Below are positions 36,263 to 42,940 of a stretch of 42,940 bases of DNA, piece by piece. Made by a program: the position numbers and the translations under genes. How positions within the stretch are numbered: the stretch's first letter is position 1; each line of letters starts with the position of its first letter. The DNA is from Alphaproteobacteria bacterium (GTDB lineage: Bacteria; Pseudomonadota; Alphaproteobacteria; SMXQ01): assembly GCA_009380075.1 (NCBI GenBank), contig WHSO01000025.1:1-42940 (forward strand). The letters are read 5' to 3'. The notes under the pieces were generated by a model. That model was not told where the DNA came from. It saw only the letters and a program-made list of their open reading frames with translations, and did no database searches.

Positions 36263-37512
36263 CCGCGCCCGCCCAGGCCGCAGCCCCGCAGCCCCGCGCC
36301 CTGGCGCTGAGCTACGGCGCGGGCCTTCTCGCGCTGGGGTTGTTCGACGCCTATGTCTTCATCATTCCACTGTGGGCGGTGCTGATCGGCGCCAACGCGA
36401 CGGAAGTGGGGCTTCTTGTCGGTATCCGCTCGCTCCTTCCGGGGTTGCTCGCGATCCACGGCGGCGTATTGATCGACCGCTACGGCCCGCGCCGTATCAT
36501 GATCGCGTTCATCACCGTGATCGTCGTGATGGCGCCCCTGTACCCGCTGCTGCCGTGGTTCGTACCGCTTCTGGTCATGCAGACGGTGATCGGGCTTGCG
36601 TTGACCATGCAGTGGGTCGGCGCCCAGACCACCATCGCCCATCTGTCGAAGGGCGACACGACCTATCTCGGCCGCTTTTCGTTCGCCTCGCGGGTCGGCA
36701 CATTCATCGCGCCTGTTGTGTTCGGGCTGCTGTGGGACCTGACGAGCCCGGCCGTGTGCTTCATCGGCGTCTCGCTGTGGGCCGCGGCGATGCTGGCGCT
36801 CACCCTGGCCATCACCGATGGCACGCCGGAGGCCGCCGCCGGTGGGACCGGTCGTCCAGCGCCGACGGCCGGCCGGCCGGCCGGAGGCCTGATCCGCGCG
36901 CTGATGCCGAAACTCTCCGACTACCGCGACACGCTGGCACTCTGCGCCATACCCGCCATAGCCGTTTCCATCGCCGCCTGCTTCCTGCGCAATTCGACCT
37001 CAAGCATTCAGGGATCCATCTACGTCGTGTACCTCACCGAGATCGGGCTCGCCGGCACGGTCATCGGCGTCCTGTTTGCCGCCGTCGAAGGAGCGAGCGG
37101 GCTCGGCTCCCTCGTCGCCGGGCGTGCGTCACGGCATTTCTCGCCCTTCGCCATGCTCACTGGTTCGACCGCCGCGGCAATTGCGCTGATCGCCGTCACG
37201 CCGCTTCTGGGCGGGATCGTCACGTTTCTCCTGCTGGCCCAGGTGGCCCGTGGACTGATCCAGGGAATTCACCAGCCCGTGGTGTTCTCGATCCAGGCGA
37301 AAGCGGTCCCGCGCGAACGCCAGGGCGCGACGGTAGCGCTGCGGGTCACGGTCAACCGCATTTCCGCCATTACCGTGCCGGTAGTGATGGGGATCCTGGC
37401 CGATACGTTCGGGATTTCGGCAAGCTTTTTCGTGCTCGGTGGCGTCCTGCTGGCGGGAACCGGCGTGTTGTGGCTGTTTGCCCGCCGGATTCCGGAGACT
37501 GCCGCTACATGA
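36259..37512 (+). CDS. MFS transporter, array member 2 (apparent CTG start)
   Basis: A 417-aa MFS protein, paralogue of its neighbours: AIHGGVLIDRYGPRR, QWVGAQT, PKLSDY, GSIYVVYL and QGATVALRVTVNR are in register with member 1. The frame is open from 36256 on, and no ATG, GTG or TTG occurs before a TTG at 36340, which would cut away most of TM1. The CTG at 36259 overlaps the previous TGA in CTGA, just as the other junctions use ATGA or GTGA, and the peptide then opens TAPAQAAAP, much like SAPAAPG of member 6. I therefore start it at CTG. Its stop overlaps member 3. Confidence 0.82.
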   Translation: MTAPAQAAAPQPRALALSYGAGLLALGLFDAYVFIIPLWAVLIGANATEVGLLVGIRSLLPGLLAIHGGVLIDRYGPRRIMIAFITVIVVMAPLYPLLPWFVPLLVMQTVIGLALTMQWVGAQTTIAHLSKGDTTYLGRFSFASRVGTFIAPVVFGLLWDLTSPAVCFIGVSLWAAAMLALTLAITDGTPEAAAGGTGRPAPTAGRPAGGLIRALMPKLSDYRDTLALCAIPAIAVSIAACFLRNSTSSIQGSIYVVYLTEIGLAGTVIGVLFAAVEGASGLGSLVAGRASRHFSPFAMLTGSTAAAIALIAVTPLLGGIVTFLLLAQVARGLIQGIHQPVVFSIQAKAVPRERQGATVALRVTVNRISAITVPVVMGILADTFGISASFFVLGGVLLAGTGVLWLFARRIPETAAT

Positions 37513-38777
37513 GCGATTCACGCTCCCAAGGGCGCCCGCAGGTGCCCCGCCGGGCCCTCGTCCCGGTGCTGGCAACCGGGCTCGCCACCAATGTCTACGC
37601 CGATTTCATGCTGATAGTCGTACCGCTGTGGGCGCTGCAGCTCGGCGCCTCGCCGTCGCAGATCGGGATCATGATCGGCGCACGTTCGGTCCTGCCCTTC
37701 CTGCTGACCATCCACGGCGGCGTGCTCATGGACCGGCTCGGCACGCGGCGGATGATGATGCTGTTCACCGCGATCACCGCGCTCCTGATCCCGCTCTACC
37801 CGGTTGTACCGTGGTTTCCGGCCTTGGTGACATTGCAGATGCTGACCGGCCTGTTTGCCAATCTGCACTGGGTCGGTGCGCAGACGCTGATCGCGCGGCT
37901 CGGCAAGGGCGACGCGTACTACCTGGGCATCTTTGCCTTCGTCTCGCGCGTGGGCTCCATCGCCGCGCCGGTCGTCATCGGTCTGATCTGGGACCTGACC
38001 GGCGCCAAGGGCGGGTTCGCCGCGTGCTTCCTGATCGCCTGCGCCATGCTGGCCACGGTGGCCGCGGTGCCGGCCTGGGGCGAGCACGGCAGCCGCGACG
38101 AGGCCGAGGCTTGCGCCCGCGCCCGGGCGACGAATCCGCTGCCGCCGTTCGTGTGGCGCGACGCGCTTCCGCGGCTCGCGGATTACACCGGCGCCATCGC
38201 GCTGATGGCGATCCCGGCGGTGGCGCTCGGCATCGCCGTGGCGCTGCTGCGCCATACGCCCTCCACCATCCAGTCGTCGTTCTACATCACCTACCTGAAG
38301 GATATCGGCCTGACCGCGACCGCCATCGGCTTCCTCATCGCCTGCGCCGAGGTCACCAGTGCCTTCGGCTCCCTGTTCGCGGCGCCTGCCATGCGGCGCA
38401 TCCCCATCCACTGGCTGCTGATCGGCCTGACCGGGGTGACCATCGCCCTGATGACGGCAACGCCGCTGTTCGGCGGGGTCTTCCTCCTGCTCGCCGCCGC
38501 CCAGGTGGCGCGCGGGGCCGGCCACGGGCTCCTGCATCCCGCCACCTTCTCGTTCATCGCCAAGGCCCTGCCCAACGATGCCCAGGCGCGCGGCGTGGCG
38601 CTCCGGACCACGGGCAACCGCCTCGGCGCGCTGGTGCTGCCCATCGTCATGGGCTTCGTCGCCGAGGCCGTCGGCGTGGAAGCGAGCTTCCTCGTCACCG
38701 GCCTCGGCCTTCTCGCGATCGTCGTGGTGATCGCCGTAGTCGCCGGACGCAGCCGCGCCTTCCACCGCGCCGCCTGA
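37509..38777 (+). CDS. MFS transporter, array member 3
   Basis: A 422-aa MFS protein starting at an ATG that overlaps the stop of member 2 in ATGA, with GGAGA about 10 bases upstream. Paralogue marks: TIHGGVLMDRLGTRR, HWVGAQT, PRLADY, SSFYITYLKDIG and ARGVALRTTGNR. The SQP of most members is LHP here, so this copy has drifted in that segment. The frame is open far upstream (to 36372) only as a shadow of member 2. A hairpin begins at its stop codon. Confidence 0.9.
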   Translation: MSDSRSQGRPQVPRRALVPVLATGLATNVYADFMLIVVPLWALQLGASPSQIGIMIGARSVLPFLLTIHGGVLMDRLGTRRMMMLFTAITALLIPLYPVVPWFPALVTLQMLTGLFANLHWVGAQTLIARLGKGDAYYLGIFAFVSRVGSIAAPVVIGLIWDLTGAKGGFAACFLIACAMLATVAAVPAWGEHGSRDEAEACARARATNPLPPFVWRDALPRLADYTGAIALMAIPAVALGIAVALLRHTPSTIQSSFYITYLKDIGLTATAIGFLIACAEVTSAFGSLFAAPAMRRIPIHWLLIGLTGVTIALMTATPLFGGVFLLLAAAQVARGAGHGLLHPATFSFIAKALPNDAQARGVALRTTGNRLGALVLPIVMGFVAEAVGVEASFLVTGLGLLAIVVVIAVVAGRSRAFHRAA

Positions 38778-38795
38778 AGCGGCGCGGGCCGCTTT
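38777..38795 (+). terminator. hairpin after array member 3
   Basis: AAGCGGC (38777-38783) pairs with GCCGCTT (38788-38794) around a GCGG loop, followed by TT. It starts at the last base of the member 3 stop. The T-tract is only three bases, so termination is likely partial. It splits the transporter array into two units; a weak promoter candidate, TTGCAT (38794-38799) and TACATT (38816-38821), follows. Confidence 0.5.
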
Positions 38796-38894
38796 GCATC
38801 CCGTCGCCAGGGCATTACATTGGCTCCGGCCCAGCCGGACCAACCGGCGGGGCGGGGTGCCGCGGCGCGGCGCCCGATAACCGAGAGGACGTCC

Positions 38895-40127
38895 ATGCCC
38901 CCGTCCCCCGCCGGGCAGCCCGCCTTGCAGCGGGCGAAGGTCTTTACCTACGCCAGCGGCATGCTGAACGACAGCCAGACGGAGCTGATCGGCTTCGTCA
39001 TTCCGCTCTATGCCGTGGCGCTGGGATTGAGCCCCCTGGAGCTCGGCATCCTGGTCAGCGCCAAGTCGATAATCCCGTCGATCCTGTCGATCCACGGCGG
39101 CGTGCTGATGGACCGCTACGGCACGCGTCTGGTGATGCTGTTGATGGGCATGGCGGCCACCCTGATGCCGCCTCTGTTCATCGTCGCGAGTTGGTTTCCC
39201 GCGCTTTTCCTGCTGCAGATGGCTTTCGGCACGATCATGTCCTTCGGCTGGATCGGCGCCCAGGCGCTGGCAGTCTATGTCGGCAAGGACGACCCCAAGG
39301 TGGTCGGCCGGTTTTCCTTTTTCGCCCGCGTCGGCGTCATGGTGGCGCCAACGCTGGCCGGACTGATGTGGGACTTCCTGCCCTACTGGGTCACCTTCCT
39401 CGCGACCGCCGCCGTGGGATTCCTTTTCTGGCTGGCCGTGCGCGCCATCCCGCCCGCCGCGCTGGGCGAAGAGACCGACCCCGACGTGCCGCGCCCCCGC
39501 TTCCGCCTGCGCGAGTTGCTGCCCAGCCTGTCGGACTATATCGGCGCCATCGGTCTTCTGGTCATTCCCGTGGTCGCCTTCGTCGTCGTGGTGTCGTCAG
39601 TGCGCATCGGCTCGGCCCACATGCAGCAGTCGTTCTACATCGTCTATCTGCAGCAACTGGGCCTGCAGGCGACCGTGATCGGGCTGTTCGTCACGTTGTC
39701 GCAACTGATGGCGGCCCTCGGCACCCTGTCGGCGGCCTGGTTCACGCGCTTCATCCACCCGCACTGGATGTTCCTCGGCATGGTGGTGATCTCGATAGTC
39801 CTGATCTATGCGACGCCGCTGTTCGGCAGCATGCTCGCCGTCCTGGCGCTCGCCATCGCCGTGCGCGGCTTCGCTCAGGGCGCGAGCCAGCCGGTCATGT
39901 ACACCATCCTGTCCCAGGCCGTGAGCCGCGAGACACAGGCGACCTCCATCGGCCTGCGCGCCACCGGCAACCGTGTGGCCGGCATCACGCTGCCCCTCAT
40001 CATGGGCGGGGTGGCGCAGGTCTGGGGGCTCAATGCGACGTTCTACGTCACCGGCGGGCTGCTGCTCGCCATCCTCGCCGCCAGCGGTATCGGAATCGCC
40101 ACGATCCACCGCAAGGCCCCGGCGTGA
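38895..40127 (+). CDS. MFS transporter, array member 4
   Basis: A 410-aa MFS protein that opens the second unit of the array. AGAGGA lies 6-7 bases before the ATG at 38895. Register marks: SIHGGVLMDRYGTRL, GWIGAQA, PSLSDY, QSFYIVYLQQLG, SQPVMYTILSQAV and QATSIGLRATGNR. Acidic residues follow AALGEETDPD between the halves. The 117-base gap before it holds the hairpin after member 3 and a possible promoter. The stop overlaps member 5 in GTGA. Confidence 0.91.
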   Translation: MPPSPAGQPALQRAKVFTYASGMLNDSQTELIGFVIPLYAVALGLSPLELGILVSAKSIIPSILSIHGGVLMDRYGTRLVMLLMGMAATLMPPLFIVASWFPALFLLQMAFGTIMSFGWIGAQALAVYVGKDDPKVVGRFSFFARVGVMVAPTLAGLMWDFLPYWVTFLATAAVGFLFWLAVRAIPPAALGEETDPDVPRPRFRLRELLPSLSDYIGAIGLLVIPVVAFVVVVSSVRIGSAHMQQSFYIVYLQQLGLQATVIGLFVTLSQLMAALGTLSAAWFTRFIHPHWMFLGMVVISIVLIYATPLFGSMLAVLALAIAVRGFAQGASQPVMYTILSQAVSRETQATSIGLRATGNRVAGITLPLIMGGVAQVWGLNATFYVTGGLLLAILAASGIGIATIHRKAPA

Positions 40128-41380
40128 GCGGACCCGCGGGAGAACCATCGGCCGCCGCCTCGGTACCCCGTGTCCCCTTGGGCACGCAGATCGCGGTTTA
40201 TGCCACCGGCAGTTTCGGCAACGGCAGCGAGGGCGTCTTTTCGGTCATCATGCCGCTATGGGCGATCGCCATCGGCGCCTCGCCGCTGATGGTTGGCGTG
40301 CTGATCGGCGCACGCCATTTCCTCTCGCTTTTCCTCTCGATTCACGGCGGCGCGATGATGGATCGCCTGGGGACGCGCCGGGTGCTGGTCGCGGTCGGCG
40401 TGCTGGGCATGGCGACGCCGCTCCTGTTTCCGGTGCTGCCGTTCCTGTGGGCCGCGGTGACGTTGCAACTGATCGGCGGGGTCGCCACCTCCTTCGCCTG
40501 GATGGGCGCCCAGGCGCAGATCGGGGAGCTCATGAAGGGCTCGGAAACCTACTCCGGGCGCATGAGCTTCTACCTCCGTTTCGCCCAGGTCGGCGGGCCG
40601 CCGCTGGCGGGCCTGTCTTGGGACCTGGGGGGCCCCTGGGGCGCCTTCGCCTTTCTCGGCCTCTGGGGCGTCGGCCTGTTCGCCGCCATCCTGTTCCTGC
40701 CGAAACCTGCGGCGGACACCACCGCCGCGCCAACCGCTCCTGTCGGATGGACCGACGTGCTTCCGCGGTTCAGCGACTATGTCGCTGCGTTCAGGCTTAT
40801 GGCGGTCCCCGCCATCGCCCTGATCATGATGCTGACGCTGCTCCGCATCGGCGGCAACGCGGTGCATTTTTCCTTCTACGTCGTGTACCTGAAGGAGATC
40901 GGCTACACCGGCACCGTCATCGGCATCCTCGTCGGGTCGGCCTCGATCCTCGGTTTCGGTGGGGCGCTGTCGGTCGGCCCGCTGGTGCGACGGTTTCGTC
41001 CCCACTGGATGCTGATCGCCACGGTCGCGGCCAATATCATCCTGGTGACCATCACGCCTCTGCTGGGCGCAGTATTCTTCCTGCTTCTCGTGGCGGCGGC
41101 GAGCCGCGGCGCCGTGCTCGGCCTCAGCCAGCCGCTGATGATTTCCATGCTGTCGCGGGCGGCCGGGCGCGGCAACCAGGGCAAGGCCGTGGGCCTGCGC
41201 GCCACCGCGAACCGGATCGCGGCCTCGTCCATTCCGGTCCTCATGGGAGCCGTGATCGAGGTAGTGGGCCTGCGCCAGGGATTCTTCGTCTTCGGCGGCA
41301 TCCTGCTTCTCCTGCTGGTGCCCTGCGTCTGGTATGCGGCCCGGGCGCCCGGCCTCGATGCGCGCGAGGCCGGGACGTGA
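40124..41380 (+). CDS. MFS transporter, array member 5
   Basis: A 418-aa MFS protein starting at a GTG that overlaps the stop of member 4. Register marks: SIHGGAMMDRLGTRR, AWMGAQA, PRFSDY, FSFYVVYLKEIG, SQPLMISMLSRAA and QGKAVGLRATANR. It appears closest to member 6 by shared variants (GGAMMDR, QGKAVGLR). AAGG lies 7 bases before the start, and translational coupling to member 4 is likely. Confidence 0.9.
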   Translation: MSGPAGEPSAAASVPRVPLGTQIAVYATGSFGNGSEGVFSVIMPLWAIAIGASPLMVGVLIGARHFLSLFLSIHGGAMMDRLGTRRVLVAVGVLGMATPLLFPVLPFLWAAVTLQLIGGVATSFAWMGAQAQIGELMKGSETYSGRMSFYLRFAQVGGPPLAGLSWDLGGPWGAFAFLGLWGVGLFAAILFLPKPAADTTAAPTAPVGWTDVLPRFSDYVAAFRLMAVPAIALIMMLTLLRIGGNAVHFSFYVVYLKEIGYTGTVIGILVGSASILGFGGALSVGPLVRRFRPHWMLIATVAANIILVTITPLLGAVFFLLLVAAASRGAVLGLSQPLMISMLSRAAGRGNQGKAVGLRATANRIAASSIPVLMGAVIEVVGLRQGFFVFGGILLLLLVPCVWYAARAPGLDAREAGT

Positions 41381-42612
41381 GCGCCCCTGCGGCGCCAGGG
41401 CGCGACTCCACGCCGAAAGTGCCGCTCCGTCTCGAGCTCGCGGTCTATGGCGCGGCGACGTTCTCCAATTCGCTGGGCTACATGATCATGGTGGTGCTGC
41501 CGCTGTGGGTGCTGACGCTGGACGTGTCGCCATTGATGGTCGGCGTCATCCTCGGCGCGCGGCACTTCCTGGTGCTGATCTACTCCATCCACGGCGGCGC
41601 CATGATGGACCGGCTCGACGTGCGCCGGGTGATGATCTCCTTCGGCGTGGTCGGCGCCGTATTGCCCCTGTTGTTTCCCCTGACGCCCTGGGTCTGGGCC
41701 CTGATCGTGCTGCAGATGCTGGCCGGCTACTGCACCGCGACCGGCTGGATGGGCGCCCAGGCGATCATCGGCCAGGCCATGCACGGCAGTGCCGTGCACA
41801 CCGGCCGGATGAGCTTCGCCGTGCGCATCGGTTCGCTGATCGGCCCGCCGGTGGCCGGCGCCGCCTGGGACCTCGGCGGTCCCTGGGGCGCCTTCGGCGT
41901 CCTGTCGGTCTGGGGGATGGGCATCGTGCTGTGTTGCCTTGCCCTCCCCGCCGGCGCACAGGGTGCTGGGACGGCACCGCGCCCGCGCCCGCGCCTCGCC
42001 GATCTCGTGCCGCGGCCGAGCGACTACGTCCTCGCCTTCCGGATGCTGGCGCTGCCGCTGGTGGCGGTGATCATGGCGGTTTCGGTCCTGCGCATTGCCG
42101 GATTCAGCATCCAGGCGTCGTTCTACGCGGTCTATCTGGAGGGGCAGGGCTACAACGGCACCGCCATCGGCGTGCTGCTCGCGGTCTATTCGCTGCTCGG
42201 CGGCGGGGCGTCGCTGACGGTGGGGTCGCTGACCCGCCGCATGTCGCCGCTTTGGCTGATGATCGCCGTCATTACCGGATCCACCGCCGCCATCGCGGTG
42301 ACACCGCTGCTCGGCAACTACGCCCTCCTGCTTATCGCCTCGGCGGTCAACGGCGCCTGTTACGGCATGAGCCAACCGCTGGTCATCACCACCACGTCGC
42401 GGGTCGTCGGCCGTGGCGAGCAGGGCAAGGCCGTGGGCCTCCGCACCACGGCCAACAGGCTGGCCGCAACCTTCATGCCGGTGGTCATGGGCGCAGTGGT
42501 CCAGTGGGCCGGACTGGCGGCCAGCTTCTACATCGCCGGCGGTACCGTCATCGTGCTCCTCGCCGTCGTCGCCCTGTGGATGCGTAGCGGCAAGATCGTG
42601 CCCCGATTCTGA
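41377..42612 (+). CDS. MFS transporter, array member 6
   Basis: A 411-aa MFS protein starting at a GTG that overlaps the stop of member 5; GAGG lies 7 bases upstream. Register marks: SIHGGAMMDRLDVRR (the Gly of motif A is Asp here), GWMGAQA, PRPSDY, ASFYAVYLEGQG, SQPLVITTTSRVV and QGKAVGLRTTANR. The next gene starts 61 bases later rather than overlapping. Confidence 0.9.
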   Translation: MSAPAAPGRDSTPKVPLRLELAVYGAATFSNSLGYMIMVVLPLWVLTLDVSPLMVGVILGARHFLVLIYSIHGGAMMDRLDVRRVMISFGVVGAVLPLLFPLTPWVWALIVLQMLAGYCTATGWMGAQAIIGQAMHGSAVHTGRMSFAVRIGSLIGPPVAGAAWDLGGPWGAFGVLSVWGMGIVLCCLALPAGAQGAGTAPRPRPRLADLVPRPSDYVLAFRMLALPLVAVIMAVSVLRIAGFSIQASFYAVYLEGQGYNGTAIGVLLAVYSLLGGGASLTVGSLTRRMSPLWLMIAVITGSTAAIAVTPLLGNYALLLIASAVNGACYGMSQPLVITTTSRVVGRGEQGKAVGLRTTANRLAATFMPVVMGAVVQWAGLAASFYIAGGTVIVLLAVVALWMRSGKIVPRF

Positions 42613-42673
42613 AACACCAGCGCGCTTGACCGGCCCGTACCCGCCCCCCACACTGGGCCCGAGGAAACGCCGA

Positions 42674-42940
42674 ATGGCCGAGAATATCGATTCCGCGCGC
42701 CCGCCCGCCAGCGAGGACGCCCCCATCCCGCTCGGCCATCAACTGCCAGTCTATGCCGCCGGATTCTTCTCCAACGGCTCGGTCATGCTGGCCAATGTCG
42801 TAGTGCCCCTCTGGGTGCTGCAGATCGACCCGTCGCCGGCGCTGGTCGGCATCGCGTTGGGCTCGCGCCAGATCCTTCCCGTGCTGCTGTCGATCCACGG
42901 CGGCTCCCTGATGGACCGGATCGGCATCCGCCGGGTCATG
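42674..42940 (+). CDS. MFS transporter, array member 7 (cut by window edge)
   Basis: The first 89 codons of a seventh paralogue, still open at the end of the window. GAGGA (42661-42665) lies 8 bases before the ATG. TM1 (PVYAAGFFSNGSVMLANVV) and TM2 lead to SIHGGSLMDRIGIRR, the same signature as the other six. The array therefore probably continues to the right, at least to the end of this gene. Confidence 0.88.
   Translation, partial: MAENIDSARPPASEDAPIPLGHQLPVYAAGFFSNGSVMLANVVVPLWVLQIDPSPALVGIALGSRQILPVLLSIHGGSLMDRIGIRRVM

Noticed and set aside
36372-41380. Giant open frames running through several MFS genes (801 and 1313 codons)
   Set aside because: Only the terminal part of each encodes an MFS protein; the upstream parts are Arg/Gly/Pro-rich shadows of the neighbouring transporter in another frame.
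34991-42940. MFS array as one broken or frameshifted transporter, or an assembly repeat
   Set aside because: Each complete copy has full length (410-423 aa), all motifs in order and its own stop, and the DNA sequences differ too much for an assembly repeat.

Overview
The window is 42.9 kb of GC-rich, densely coding chromosome from an alphaproteobacterium, most likely a Rhodospirillales-type lineage. This rests on gene content: an RNase E with an acidic insert in its S1 domain and a C-terminal Gly-Trp-Trp motif, an NDUFA12-type complex I subunit, a DUF2155 protein, a B12-dependent ribonucleotide reductase as the only RNR seen, and an aroQ-accB-accC-aat cluster. I see no tRNA, rRNA, insertion sequence, prophage or CRISPR. 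The placement is an inference from families, not from a marker-gene search.

Region 1 (1-10.3 kb): a cell-wall amidase diverges from RNase E (rne). Then come an aminotransferase and a gamma-glutamyltransferase-like lipoprotein in one minus-strand unit, an M48 metalloprotease whose start shares a CATG with the lipoprotein gene, a zeta-class glutathione transferase (maiA), and a fused thiS-thiG gene. Region 2 (10.5-16.2 kb): aroQ-accB-accC-aat runs on the plus strand and meets a minus-strand unit of NDUFA12, mlaD, a methyltransferase and a DUF2155 protein. The aat and DUF2155 genes overlap tail to tail. Region 3 (16-24 kb): nrdJ, preceded by NrdR-like boxes and followed by a strong terminator, then a RidA-family protein, a CPA1 cation/proton antiporter and a FemAB/GNAT-like protein.

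Region 4 (23.8-28 kb): a minus-strand unit clpS-clpA plus a small DUF2007/zinc-ribbon membrane protein. With aat this gives three parts of the bacterial N-degron pathway in one window. Upstream lies an unrecognised lipoprotein gene. Region 5 (28-35 kb): a D,D-carboxypeptidase with a SPOR domain, then a minus-strand unit of a VWA protein, a membrane J-domain protein, galU, ugd and a phosphomannomutase/phosphoglucomutase, which together supply nucleotide sugars for envelope polysaccharide.

Region 6 (35.0-42.94 kb, to the window edge) is the most unusual part: seven consecutive, same-strand, mutually paralogous major facilitator transporters, the last cut by the edge. Four of the six junctions are 4-base stop/start overlaps, one apparently using a CTG start. 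A hairpin splits the array into a 1-2-3 unit and a unit starting at gene 4. All seven share an Ile-His-Gly-Gly signature just before motif A. No enzyme or regulator lies inside the array, so the substrate is unknown. This tandem transporter array is my candidate for the undescribed system.
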